A stretch of 64,000 bases of DNA, taken from assembly GCA_030762895.1 (NCBI GenBank), contig CM061070.1, forward strand, positions 107,490,554-107,554,553. The letters are read 5' to 3'. The stretch is from Sophora flavescens. Its lineage: Eukaryota > Streptophyta > Magnoliopsida > Fabales > Fabaceae. Of this stretch, positions 1 through 10,621 are shown in pieces. The position numbers were made by a program, and so were the translations under genes. Position 1 is the stretch's first letter; every line of letters begins with the position of its first letter. Under the pieces are notes generated by a model that was not told the DNA's origin, ran no database searches, and saw nothing but the letters and a program-made list of their open reading frames with translations.

Positions 1-231
1 GTCAGTCCCATCCATCACCAATGTGTATTTTCTTTTCAACTTAATATTTAGAAAACCTCCCATTATAAATTGTGTAGCATAAGTACCAGTAAGAGTACTA
101 CTTTGTCCAGCTGCTAATAAACCAATACCCCATATATATAATATTGGAAATAGTCCACTATCATACTTGTCCCGAAGATATTGTCCTGCATTTACAAGAC
201 CAATGTTCTTTGCTAGTTCAGTACCATAAAA
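1..231 (-). pseudogene. NRAMP metal transporter fragment (captured exon)
   Basis: Read on the minus strand the segment encodes, without a stop, a stretch typical of plant NRAMP divalent-metal (Mn/Fe) transporters: FYGTELAKNIGLVNAG, then LFPILYIWGIGLLAAGQSST and TGTYATQFIMGGFLN. In the family this is a transmembrane helix followed by the conserved transport-signature loop (AAGQSSTxTGTYAGQ). The usual GQ after TGTYA reads TQ here. Only about 75 residues of a protein normally near 500 residues long are present, and the window edge cuts the rest. Immediately next to it on the same strand lie fragments of unrelated genes, so I infer a captured exon inside a transposon rather than the host NRAMP locus. 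A truncated host gene continuing left of the window is less likely but not excluded. Confidence 0.8.
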
Positions 232-271
232 CTCATAAGCAAATACAGTTGTGACAACTATATATACGTGG

Positions 272-463
272 GACCTTCAAACAAACCGGACAACAATTCC
301 CGTTCATAGATAATCCTCCACAATCATCACAGCCGGTGGAGACCATAAAACTACCGATATTTAGTGCATTTCTAGGGACATCGAATACACATCGATGACA
401 CCTTGTGTGTTTTGTGCAAAAATAATGCCCAGTACTAACATTCACATCAGGAGTTTGCACACA
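272..463 (-). pseudogene. PHD-type zinc-finger protein fragment (captured exon)
   Basis: The minus strand encodes a Cys/His-rich stretch with HYFCTKHTRCHRC, then GCDDCGG and NCCPVCLKV. This matches the zinc-ribbon region preceding the PHD finger in a plant chromatin-protein family in which spaced CxxC pairs end in YCPVCLKVYRD. Here the motif runs into unrelated residues right after CLKV, so the PHD finger proper is absent. The frame is shared with the ABC1-kinase and PPR fragments upstream on the same strand, giving one chimeric open frame (233-934). The zinc-binding Cys pairs are visible. The exact family member is recalled from motif similarity only. Confidence 0.6.
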
Positions 464-514
464 ATAATAATAGTAAGCAATATAACTTCTTTTACAAATG
501 AACTTACTTGTCCC

Positions 515-769
515 TATTTGTCCTGATGAATTGTAGCGTAAATTACCAAGATGTGGATCAGCAATGTAGATATCTCGTACCATCACATGATGCAATTCAT
601 GATGCTGAACGTGCTCAACAATATTTACAGTATCATTAGTAAAGGCAAAGTAAACCTGACCAACTGACGCAGCAGCTATAGGTTCCTCATAATTGTCACT
701 GAATAATGATTCCAGAGGAGATCCTAATTCTTTTGGAAAAATCTTCATAGAAACAGTCTTGGAAACAAA
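515..769 (-). pseudogene. ABC1/AarF (UbiB-type) atypical kinase fragments
   Basis: Two conserved blocks of the ABC1K family appear in one minus-strand frame. The first is PKELGSPLESLFSDNYEEPIA followed by AASVGQVYFA, which is the family's N-terminal lobe motif (PIAAASxGQVYxA). The second is IADPHLGNLRY, corresponding to the ADPHPGN catalytic-loop motif with the second Pro replaced by Leu. In intact proteins these blocks lie well over 100 residues apart and in different exons; here only about 30 residues separate them, so intervening exons are missing. Host ABC1K proteins act in plastids or mitochondria in quinone and lipid metabolism. This copy cannot encode a kinase. It is flanked by PPR and PHD fragments in the same orientation. 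Confidence 0.75.
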
Positions 770-1160
770 ACTAGACCATGCCACAACATCTTTATCTGGC
801 AGCCTCTCAAACAATCTTAATGCATTGTTAATACTTCCCTGTTTCGCATATAGATCAATAAGAGTGCTTCCAAAAGCACAATTTAACTCATAGCCACTAT
901 CCAATAGCTTGCAATTCGAATCTATATCAATCACTGCCGCTAGACAATAACATTGAAAGTTAACTCACCAACAAGATCGCAAGCTTTGAGGGCAATGGGG
1001 AATGTATGCAAGCCGGCGGCAGATACAGCTTCTGGCCGCAGCGGAACGACCTCGGTAACAAGAGGCAGGACGGTGGCTTCATCCTTGCGAGAATCGGTGA
1101 GGAACTTGCGAAGCACCGCCACGTAGAGGCGGAAGGCGTTGTTACGATGCTGGCCATGTA
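770..1160 (-). pseudogene. PPR protein fragments (captured exons)
   Basis: The minus strand 934-770 encodes GYELNCAFGSTLIDLYAKQG, then SINNALRLFERLPDKDVVAW, a PLS-class pentatricopeptide repeat pattern (xxLIDLYAKxGxIxxAxxLFExxPxKDVVAWxS). Just upstream, 1160-960 in another frame encodes RLYVAVLRKFLTDSRKDEAT and LHTFPIALKACDLVGE, which resembles the preceding PPR region (FTFPxxLKAC). The two parts are separated by a frame change and stop near 935-960, so the gene is broken. Intact PLS-class PPR proteins are organellar RNA-binding editing or processing factors of 500-900 residues; only about 120 residues are represented. The fragment abuts an ABC1-kinase fragment without a gap, the mark of exon shuffling in a transposon. 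Confidence 0.7.
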
Positions 1161-1524
1161 AATAGCGCATCCACCCTACGCGACGGCGACGACCGCGATC
1201 TGGTGGTTCTGGTGGTGGTGGGGGTTTTGCCACTGCACAATCGGTCAAGTCGGGTGGTTTAGGTGAAGGGGGATCCAACGCCGCTGAGAACTGCATGAGT
1301 TCAATATCAGATAATTGACTCTGAATTGGTTTTTTATTCCCAAATGTCACCTTACCCAGCCTCGGAAGATTAGCCGCAACTCTTTTGAAAATCACCAATT
1401 CTGGGAGTGGGTTGATAGCTGCGTGGTGGAGAATAGATGTAAGAATCAGGGGCTTGTCACTTAGATTATTCTCCAAAGTAGCTTCCGATTTGTGGGTACA
1501 CACCAAACGGAAACGATGTTCCAC
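1161..1524 (-). pseudogene. Unrecognised proline-rich ORF, possibly transposon-linked
   Basis: This is the 5' part of a minus-strand open frame (940-1524, start ATG at 1524). It encodes a segment with LPELVIFKRVAANLPRLGKV and a Pro-rich tract (KPPPPPEPPD) followed by RGRRRR, then runs into the PPR-like part. I do not recognise the family. The Pro-rich and basic tract suggests a disordered, nucleic-acid-binding region, but this is guesswork. It lies between a second unknown ORF (1555-1935) and the captured gene fragments, all on one strand, so it may be the element's own sequence or another captured exon. Confidence 0.35.
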
Positions 1525-1554
1525 CGCAATTTTGCTAATACATTCCGTAGTGAC

Positions 1555-1935
1555 TTATGGATCCATACTTTCACCATTGACATCACTCGTTGGATTCACC
1601 ACTTCCACCATGAAATTTTTCTCACCGTGTGAAGGCATCTGTTCCGTGGAAGGGGAAAATTCGTTCGAAGCCGCAGGAGCTTTATTCAACGATTCTGAAG
1701 CATTGATCTCCACTTGCAACAGGTCGAGGATTCTTGTACACGACTGCCTGATTTCTCGTGAATATTCAGCCATACGCTGATTGTACTCTCTGGACGGTTC
1801 AGCCATGGAAGATATGAGGTGCGACTGAAATGGTTGTCTCGGAGTCTCTCGAAATGAGTTCGCATCACCATGGAAAGAGCTCTGTGCTATGTTATATTTC
1901 TGAAGTAAGGCTTCCCAATCAGTGTGCTCTGCCAT
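1555..1935 (-). CDS. Unrecognised 126-residue ORF upstream of the captured exons
   Basis: The ORF starts with ATG at 1935 (MAEHTDWEALLQKYNIAQ) and ends at a stop at 1555. The product is hydrophilic, with Ser/Arg/Gln-rich central residues (EYNQRMAEYSREIRQSCTRI) and no membrane segment or known motif. The start fits the head of a gene: it is the most upstream ORF on the strand that also carries the captured NRAMP, PHD, ABC1K and PPR pieces. It could be the first exon of the chimeric transcription unit or an internal retroelement ORF. I cannot assign a function. Confidence 0.35.
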   Translation of the reverse strand: MAEHTDWEALLQKYNIAQSSFHGDANSFRETPRQPFQSHLISSMAEPSREYNQRMAEYSREIRQSCTRILDLLQVEINASESLNKAPAASNEFSPSTEQMPSHGEKNFMVEVVNPTSDVNGESMDP

Positions 1936-1989
1936 GGTGACAACGAGAGCACCAATGTAATGGTACCGATATGAAATGCAAGGATATTA

Positions 1990-2826
1990 GGGCCCGTCTT
2001 GGTAAGAGATGATAATCTATGGTAACCTGTTTGAAACTGTTGTTTGATGAGCCAACATGATAGGATAAGTCAATCCTGTCACTTATCATATCCTGTTAAT
2101 CTAGTTAAAATTCTATCCAGAATGGGAGGGCTGGGTTAGAACTCAACAGGATATGATAAGGTGGTTTTTTTTTTGTCTGGTAACAAGTAGGATAGGGTGA
2201 TTTAAAGTATAATAAAATATAAAAATATAAAAATATATAATATATAATATATAAAATAATTATAGTATAATAAAATAATAATTTAAAGTATAATAAAATT
2301 TAACATGATTACCAAAAAAAGGTATAATAAAATATAAAATATTTAAAATAATAAAAATATTAATAATCAATTTTAAAATTTATTTTTATTTTATCACAAT
2401 GCTAATTTTGTTATTTTATATTATTTTTAAAAACTATTAAATATAAAAAATTATTCTAATAATTTAACTATATGTAAAGTAAAAACAAAAAATGAATATT
2501 TAAAAATATAAAAATTAATTTTATAATATTTTAAAAATTTAAAACATCATATGTAATTTTATCACAAGGATAATTTTGTCTTTTTATATAAATTTAAATA
2601 ATGAAAATTATAAAAAAAAGTAAATCTAATAAAAGATGAAAACATTTAGAATAAAAACAAAAAAATTTAAAATTCATACTTAAATTATAATACTGTCCAG
2701 TTGGTTATCTGGTGGACACCAAACATCGGATAGGATAACAGCTTATCATGCTCATATCCTATCCTACTCTTATCATGTTCTCTTATCCTATCCACCCTTA
2801 TCCTATCCTGACTACCAAACGAGCCC
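1990..2826. mobile_element. Tourist-like (PIF/Harbinger) MITE, copy 1
   Basis: The left end reads GGGCCCGTCTTGGTAAG and the right end, read outward, GGGCTCGTTTGGTAGTC, giving imperfect terminal inverted repeats. Both sides carry the trinucleotide TTA (1987-1989 and 2827-2829), the duplication typical of PIF/Harbinger elements. The interior is AT-rich and has no coding capacity. Motifs of the type GATAGGATAA or TTATCCTATCC recur near both ends. Copy 2 follows immediately and shares the right TTA. Confidence 0.85.
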
Positions 2827-2829
2827 TTA

Positions 2830-3578
2830 GGGCTTGGTTCATGGTCAAGATAACATAGATAAGATAGGATAAGCTATGATATTCTGTCTGGAATTATTGT
2901 TTGGTGAGCCAACCGGATAGGATAAGTCAATCCTGTCACTTATTCTATCCTGTCAATCTAGTTAAAATTCTATCATGAGGGGAGGGCTAGGTTAGAACTC
3001 AACAGAATAGGATAAGGTGTTTTTTTTTTCAGGTAACAAGTAGGATAGGGTGACTTAAAGTATAATAAAATATAAAAATATATAATATATAAAATAATTA
3101 AAGTATAATAAAATAATAATTTAAAGTATAATAAAGTATCACAATGCTAAGTTTGTTATTTTATATTATTTTTAAAAACTGTAAAATATAAAAAATTATT
3201 CTAATAATTTATCTATATGTAAAGTAAAAACAAAAAATGAATATTTAAAAATATAAAAAAATTAATTTTAGTTAGACAATATTTAAAAAATTTAAAACAT
3301 TATATGTAATTTTATCATAAGGATAATTTTGTTTTTTATATAAATTTAAATAATGAAAATTATAAAAAAAAGTAAATCTAATAAAAGATGAAAACACTTA
3401 GAATAAAAATGAAATTTTTTAAAATTCATACTTAAATTATAATGCTGTCCAGTTGGTTATCTAGTGGATTCCAAACGTCGGATAGGATAACAGTTTATCC
3501 TGCTCATATCCTATCCTACTCCTATCATGTTCTCTTATCATATCCGTCCTTATCCTATCCTGACCACCAAACGAGCCC
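2830..3578. mobile_element. Tourist-like (PIF/Harbinger) MITE, copy 2
   Basis: The ends GGGCTTGGTTCATGGTC and, outward from the right, GGGCTCGTTTGGTGGTC form the inverted repeats. TTA flanks it at 2827-2829 (shared with copy 1) and 3579-3581. The interior is collinear with copy 1 but about 90 bp shorter, mainly lacking AT-rich tract from the first third. It has no coding capacity. Confidence 0.85.
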
Positions 3579-3581
3579 TTA

Positions 3582-4261
3582 ATACTCAAGTATGAATAAA
3601 AGGAAGGAGGTTACTGTTTTATTGAATATACACTATCAGAATCAACTCCCAGTGTATGGATTAGGAAGAATAGTAATCATTACAATTGTATGAGAATGAA
3701 TAGAAGAGAAATAGAGATTGAGTAGCAGAAGAAGGGAATTCCAGAGAGAAGGAAGAAGAATTCATAGGGGAGAAAGAGTAACAACTTGACACACAATGGA
3801 CACCCTTCTCATTTTCCTTTCTCACTCTTATACACCTCACATTCTCACCCCTTCTTCCACATGTGTCCCTTGCTTTTTTTGTTACAACCATTTTGCTGAG
3901 TTGACTATTCTCTATTGATATCATAACATTTGGAGGTGGATTTGAATGCTGTTGATATCATATATCGTTTTCATTGGGTTTGGATCTTTCCGGGTCGCTT
4001 GTGCAGTTGGGTGGTGGGGAGTGGTTGGTGGTGGAGGGGTGGCCGAAGACGGCGATGTAACGGATTTGGAAGGCACAGAAGAAGGGATTGTATTAAACCA
4101 TAAAAGCTTCAATAGTGAGATGAAGAAGGTGAAGATGTATTGGTTGGAAACGTGGACAACACGACCACTAACTTAAAAAAATATATATTTTTATTTTTTT
4201 GTAAAATATTGAGCTTTAATGAATTTTTGGATAAAGATGTATTTTTTTTTTGAAATAATTT
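3582..4261. other. Intergenic stretch, no confident gene
   Basis: The stretch holds short overlapping ORFs on both strands (for example 3946-4176 on plus and 3921-4112 on minus, the latter Pro/Thr-rich) with no recognisable domain. The segment of about 3590-3931 has a texture reminiscent of an LTR leader (pyrimidine-rich on the minus strand), but I could find no matching ends or target duplication. I see no supportable gene. Confidence 0.5.
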
Positions 4262-4501
4262 TTTTTAAAAAAAATTGCTGACGTGGCATCTGATTTGGCG
4301 GACACGTTGTACAAAGTTATTCAAGTGGCAAGGCTGACATGGCGCACTATCAGCCACGTCAACATGTTAACGACACTTAATAACAGCAGAGACTAAAAAC
4401 AAAAATTTTAGAAATACGAGGACTAAAACCACACAAAAAATTTCCAGGGACGGATTTCAAAACACCCTTACTTTACATGGACCAAAAAGTTCATTAAACC
4501 T
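4262..4501. repeat. Probable Mutator-like terminal remnant
   Basis: A region richer in GC than its surroundings contains GCTGACGTGGCATCTG, TCAGCCACGTCAACATG and the phrases GACTAAAACCACAC and GGACCAAAAAGTTCATTAA. These are the kind of phrases seen in long terminal inverted repeats of legume Mutator-like elements, such as the complete one at 6024-7191. No partner inverted repeat was found nearby, so this is probably a truncated end. Confidence 0.4.
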
Positions 4502-6014
4502 TTTTTGTTTATCTAAAATATCTCATTTCTAAAAGTTGCATAGAATAGAAGCCCATGCATTTAAATATCTAAAATATCTTTTTTTGATTTAAATGTTTAT
4601 ATTCAAATTGTTTTATAGTTCAAATTCAAATTGTGACTATTTTCAATGCATTGATTTTCTTAATTTATTTCTTTTAAAATGTTTTTAATGATTTATTCCA
4701 ACTTGCAAAGAATAATAAATTTAATTTAATTCCAACCTATCATGACATTCAATCAAATAATTTTTATTTTCTTATATTCTTTTTTGTTTCTTTTCAATTT
4801 CAATACCACATTAATTTTTATACTTACTACCAATCTTTTTTGTTTCTATACAAAAATATTTATTTTATTTCTATACTTACTACCAATATTTTTTTTTGTC
4901 TAAAATATCACATTTTTAAACTTTAACAGAACAGAAACCCTGTATTTAATAACATCAAACATTTCCAAAAAAATTTCTAATCATTTGAAATTTTTCTCTC
5001 ATGAAAATATATATTATTTATTTTTCCTTGTTAAAAATCAATAAAATATTAAAATAAATCAGTATAAAAATGATAAATTTCTTTTTATTAAGAAACCAGT
5101 TTAAAATAAATTAAGAAATGGAAACATTGAAACCTATTTTCGAAGTCAAAATATATTGAAATAATAAATCTATTTAAAGGATAATTATTTTTGATACATT
5201 CAATCTCCGCAAAAAAAAAAAAAGTAATTTAAAAATTTAATCATAGGCTTTGGAAAAGGTTTAGAATAGTTACTGATAAGTTTTCATTACTTTTTAAATA
5301 TTTTTAAAAATATTTTCATAATCTAATTGGTACTGTACATCTCCCAACATTTAATTTAATAATTTAATAACATAAAATATTTACAAAAAAAATTTGGTAG
5401 TCACAATGTATATGATTCTCAGTATAATATCTTTAATAACATAAAACATTCAGTATAAAATTTCTCTTCATCCGAAAAAAAAGAATTTCTTGAAAATCTA
5501 TATTAATTATTTCTTCTCATTAAATCATTCATCAATTATTTGTCTAAGAAAATGCATAATCATTTTCTAAAAAAAAAGACAATTTAGAATGAAAAAGAAA
5601 TATTTCTCCTCCGAATCACACAATGATAGTAATATAGTAAAATGGAAAAAAAAAAGAATGAAAAATGAGGTAAGACATTTTCTATAAAAAAAAATACAAT
5701 TTAGAAAAATGCCATGCATCAAAGGCAAGATATAATCAAAGATAAAATCCTCAATTCAAACACTCTAGAATGAGTTGTAAGTATATATAGTTAAAAATGT
5801 GAATTTATCCAAAAATAAAAATTAAAATAAAAGAAATATTGGAATAAGAAATATTGAAACTATACTTGTCATTAATTACACTCTTGGGAAGTGACCTGGA
5901 AAGAAAGAGATAAATGGCACACATTCCAAGACATAAATTAATAAATACGCATTTTAATTATAATAAATATGTCTAGAAACATCTAAAATTCGAATTTTGA
6001 AATAAAATTTGAAT
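4502..6014. other. AT-rich intergenic DNA
   Basis: The sequence is strongly AT-rich with many homopolymer runs. There is no ORF of note on either strand and no clear repeat boundary. I see no feature here. Confidence 0.6.
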
Positions 6015-6023
6015 TAAAATTTA

Positions 6024-7191
6024 GACTAAAGATCCAATTTGGTCCCTGATAAAAACAGTCGGGTCTGAAATAGTCCTTATCCAAAAAAAACTATCCATTT
6101 AGTCCTTAAAAATGTGTTTACCGGGACACATTAGTCTATATGTGAGTTGACCACCTTTGACCGCATGTTACTTGCTGACGTGTCAGTATCCATCTCTCAG
6201 AAACCAAAACGCATGCCGTTTCTTTCCTTCTTCTTCCTTCGGCTTCTGTGTTTGCTTCTGAGTTTTCTCCTGACCCTACTGCCAGAAGAAAAAAGAATGT
6301 CAAAAGTTGCGGCTGGGACACGAGGGCTTGTAGAAGACGAAGAACATCCTCTTCTCTGAGAAGGAAGACGAATGAAGCTCTTGAAAGCCGATCTGCTCCT
6401 TCATTCGCGCTGAGCCCTTTTCAATTCGAAATCATTGGTCTTAGCATTTGGGAAAGCTTCAGTTGTTAAGCACAAAAGGGAAGAGCTTTGTATTTTCTTT
6501 TTTTCTACTGTTCGTGACCTTCACTTCAAAATAAAGAAGGAATTCGAAATTTGTTTGTAACATGTAACATCAACATGGTCGAAAATCGTTTACACTCTTC
6601 CTCTGGTAATCTACTTGTCTTTATTTCTGTACTGGGGAATTTGAATAGTTGCCGTAAATTCATGTTTCTTGACTCTGTCTGAATGTGTTCATGTCTTTGG
6701 ATATGTTGGTTTGCATCATTTCATCTTTCTCCTTATAGTTTGATATTTATTTTATTGGAGCACCAACTGTTTGATGAAAAGCTTGAATTGAATTTTTACA
6801 TCCATAGCTGTGAAGACTTTTGAATATTTTCTGGTTGGTTCATGGATGCTAAGGATTGAGTTTGCTTTCCTCTGCATCATTTGATTCTATTTAAGAGGGG
6901 TTAGAAATTATATTTTGCTGAAGTGTTTGAAGAAACATGATTCCCTGGTTGGTTCATGAGCAAACTCAGAAGCTGAAGGAAGAAGAAGGAAAGAAACGGC
7001 ATGCGTTTTGGTTTCTGAGAGATGGATACTGACACGTCAGCAAGTAACCTGCGGTCAAAGGTGGTCAACTCACATATGGACTAATGTGTCCCGGTAAACA
7101 CATTCTTAAGGACTAAATGGATAATTTTTTTTGGATAGGGACTATTTCAGACCTGACTGTTTTTATCAGGGACCAAATTGGGCCTTTAGTC
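6024..7191. mobile_element. Mutator-like element (MULE) with long TIRs and 9-bp duplication
   Basis: The element begins GACTAAAGATCCAATTTGG and, read from the right end, GACTAAAGGCCCAATTTGG. The inverted repeats extend to about 6255 on the left and 6959 on the right, roughly 233 bp with only scattered differences. Both sides carry an exact 9-bp duplication, TAAAATTTA (6015-6023 and 7192-7200), the length characteristic of Mutator transposases. The interior (about 6256-6958) carries no transposase, so the element is non-autonomous. A 73-residue ORF at 6248-6469 overlaps the left TIR and has a basic stretch (ACRRRRTSSSLRRK) but no family I know. The interior could be host sequence captured in Pack-MULE fashion; that is unproven. 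Confidence 0.9.
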
Positions 7192-7200
7192 TAAAATTTA

Positions 7201-9473
7201 AAATTTAAAATAGAAGAATGAAAAGGAAGAGTCATGGGGTGGGATGAAAGATAATTGATCATGTTTTGAAAGGAGAAATATCATATGCGAATCTACAAAG
7301 TTCGTATTGGAATTAGATGAGCAATTAATATGAACAATTAAACTCTTAATAAAATGTCTTGAAAGCAATTAAAAAATTTAATTTCAAAATTTATATTATA
7401 TGAGCAATTAATAAAATGTCTTTAAAATCGCTAACAAAATTGAAAATCAAAATTTTAATTAAAATTTAAAATAAAAGAAGTATAATGGCAACAACAACAT
7501 ATAATAATAATAATTTTTAAAAAAAATAGGCTTAGCAAAAAAAAAGTGATTTGTTCTCTGTTTAAGAGAACTTCCGAAACTGATATAGATATCATTATAA
7601 TTAAAAGATAACTGTTAAGAAAAATAAAAACGAAAACAATGCTGATAGCATATATGTTCATTTTCTTCTCTTGATCCAGTAGTTCTCTAATAGAAAAAAT
7701 AGGTAGTCTTTTTCCGAATATCAAACAATCTTAACAAAGTCTATGTTGTCTTAAACCCTCTCACCCTTAAATCCTAAATATCTCAGCCCATGACAATTTA
7801 GTTGCTGGAAAATATACATTGACAATAAGCAATATGAAAAAACCAAATAAAAATCCCAATACTAAAAAAAGGTAAAATAAAAAAAAAAAAACAAAACAAA
7901 AGATGAATCAGTAGGCTTGCATTTGTGGCGAGAAGATGGATGTCGCCCATGAGTTTTTCTTCATCATCTTTATTGGAGCCTTCATGTATTAATCTCTAAA
8001 CTTGCATCACTTTAAGATATAGTTGAGGAGTATGATTAACAAATTAAATTAAAAATAAAAATAGAGAAAAAGGAAGAATAAATTGAAAATGATAAAAATA
8101 GATTCCTTACATGTGGTTCATGTGCTTTCAAATTTTCACCATGGATATCCTCTTATTTCTGTGTTTGTCCATCATATATATCAAGTAAAGAAAAAAAAAA
8201 AAAGGAAAGGTTGGGTGGTGGAGGAAAAAATATGACATAAAAAAAGTAAACACAGAGATGGAAACCATCAAACGGCGGTGATATCCCACCGAAAAAAAAA
8301 GCAAATAGGAGGTTGTCATGGAAGGTGGTGGCTGAAAGGCGAATGTCTCCTTGAAGGTGATGGTGGTCGCAATGTAGTGGTGGTGGTCTGGATTCAGTGG
8401 GAGAAAGGGAAAAAGAAGAAAGACAGGGGAAAATGAAACTGACAGGGAAAGAGAGAAATGGTTAATGTGAATGCAGAGTAAAATTATTAGTTACCTATTT
8501 AAAAGAGATAGATGGAAAAAAAGAGAGAAAATGCTCATGAAAAGAGAGTGGAATAATTAGTTATCAATTTTTTAAGGTATTGGAATAATGCAACAATAAA
8601 TGAAAATTTAAAATTTAAAAGAGATAGAGGAAGAAAGAGAATGAAATAATTAGTTATCATTTTTCAAGGTATTGGAATAATGAAATCATTAATGATACAC
8701 TTACATATTGTAATATATAAATTATAAAATATTTTAATTCTAATAAATAATTAGTTGGTATCCACTAATTCTGTTTATGGAAAGATTTAGAAGTTACTTG
8801 TTGTAGGATTAAACGTGGTCGTGACACGTATCCAAACTTTCCTTACAATGGGGAAAGAGTTGTATTTCAATATAGATTCTTTCTTGTTATTTCTTTATTG
8901 TGGTTTATGTTGGGTTTTGATGTTATGTTGGGTTTGTGATGGCAGCATGTGGCCCAAAGTTGGTATTTTTATTGAGGCCTTGATATTCTCACATCCCACT
9001 TTAATATTCCCACCTCTTTTTTATAATTTTTTTTTTATTTATGTTTTACCCATTTTATCACTACTCATTTACTCAACTAATGAACCAACTTAAACCTTAA
9101 TTTGTTGCCCACCTCCTTCTCCTCTCTTTCCCTGGTTAAAATTTCTAACCCACCTTCTCACCTTCACTTCACCTTCACCTCCTTCCCCTACCGCGAGACA
9201 CACTTGCAACCACCACGTGAGGACATCGGCGAGGAGGAAGAGTCGTTGGTGAAGAAGCAGCGAGTGACGGGGCAAAACCGACAGCGACGAACGTTAGCGA
9301 GGAGAGACAGCTTCGTTTCAGGTGCGTTCTTTATTTTTATTTTTTCTTTTTTAATATTTCTTAAAACAATTTCAATAAATATCCGATTAACTTGTAGTTA
9401 CGAGAAAGTGTATTTTTCGTAAGCATCAGTCAATTGGATACTTACGGAAATTGTTTTTCGTAAGAGTTTGTTT
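7201..9473. other. AT-rich intergenic DNA with no supportable gene
   Basis: Several short ORFs (8815-9093, 9102-9422 on plus; 7455-7724, 8128-8319 on minus) are hydrophobic or low-complexity and show no domain. A G-rich purine tract lies near 8330-8470. Around 9395-9470 the word TTTCGTAAG/CTTACG occurs three times in both orientations. If the retroelement at 9479 is removed, this right edge joins the WAT1-like exon at 11768, so part of it may be the intron of that relic. Confidence 0.5.
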
Positions 9474-9478
9474 CAGAG

Positions 9479-9781
9479 TGTTGGAGATAAGCTATGGCTT
9501 ATCACACACTCACAATGCACACTAGAACAAATAAGAATTATGGAGAGAAAGAGGATTAGAAGAGAATATCACAAACTGAAATTTTATTCACTAATATCAC
9601 TTTACACACTTCTCTACTAATTCATTTACACTATGGCACTAAGTCTATTTATAGACTTACATCATCCACTAACTAACTCTCCTAATAGCTATCTAACTAA
9701 TCACTCTAGTTACAACAAACTAATCACACTTTAACAAACTCCTAGCTACAACAACTAACTCTATTTGAATTACTTCCAGCA
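9479..9781 (-). repeat. 3' LTR of the short copia-type element
   Basis: It begins TGTTGGAGATAAG and ends TTACTTCCAGCA on the plus strand. It matches the right LTR nearly throughout, with few substitutions, which points to a fairly recent insertion. The adjacent purine-rich tract at 9782-9790 (read on minus) identifies it as the 3' LTR. Confidence 0.9.
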
Positions 9782-10011
9782 CTCCCCCGTAATTCAAATA
9801 TTCCACTTACACTTTTTATTACACTCAAATTTGCATTTTTATAATGCACACATTATTACTAACACACACATTTCTCTAAACACAATTTTTCCAGGATCCC
9901 ATACTTTGAAGCATAATGATCCAACCTCCATTGAAGTGCATATATATCCACCAGGATCCCAAAATCTCAGAACACTTATGTATTTGCAAAAACAAATCAT
10001 TAGCATAACTG

Positions 10012-10225
10012 ATTCACTGGTCTGGTGGTCACTGGCACTTCCCTAAAACCCTGTGTCACGGGAGTGTTGTGTTCTACTCCCACCTTCAGCAATTTTTATG
10101 GATTTTAAACCTTTATGCAAATTTATCAAAAATAAAACGATAAAGACGTAGGTGGCCAGTATCGAACCCGCAACACGATGCATCCAACCACAACACCTTA
10201 CCACTAAGCTGCAGCAAGTACTAAT
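10012..10225 (-). repeat. tRNA-like / SINE-like relic with RNA polymerase III boxes
   Basis: On the minus strand AGCTTAGTGGTAAGG (10196-10210) fits a pol III A box and GGGTTCGATAC (10159-10169) fits a B box, at tRNA-like spacing. The rest does not fold into a standard tRNA that I can recognise, so a SINE head is more likely than a tRNA gene. At the other end (about 10015-10075, plus strand) lies a second, degenerate tRNA-like module (TGGTCTGGTGGTCACTGG with GTGTTCTACTCCC). It sits inside the LTR element. Confidence 0.45.
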
Positions 10226-10621
10226 GAAAACGATCCATCCCAAAATGTATTTGACTTGCGCTAAATTCTTCCATTTCAAGAAGCATAACACTTCGTCTTC
10301 TTCCTTTCGTTGAGAAACATTTTCTTCTTCAAACGAAAAACAACCAAGCTCTGTTGGAAACGCCCTACCAGCAGCCATCTCCAGGCTCGCGGCCTCCATC
10401 TCCGGTGGTGGTTGGGACATGGACGAACTCCATCGAACCCCAAGCTTCTTGGACATCTCAGTCCACCCATCTTCTTCTTCCATGACTGCTTTGTTGTTTC
10501 TGATCCCCACCGTCGTCCGACGATGAGGTTCCGGTGGTCCAGCCACTCTTGTCTCCTTCTTCACAGCCACTATCTCCTCATCTCTGCTCTTCTTGCGAAG
10601 TTTCTCTCGCATCTCCTTATC

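Noticed and set aside
3588..3931. Possible copia solo LTR
   Set aside because: The texture fits, but no TG...CA pair with a matching 5-bp duplication was found.
9395..9475. Repeated TTTCGTAAG/CTTACG words as a transposon end
   Set aside because: Only three occurrences, no partner end and no duplication visible.
10159..10210. tRNA gene
   Set aside because: Pol III boxes are present but no cloverleaf with a plausible anticodon arm and acceptor stem could be drawn; annotated as SINE-like instead.
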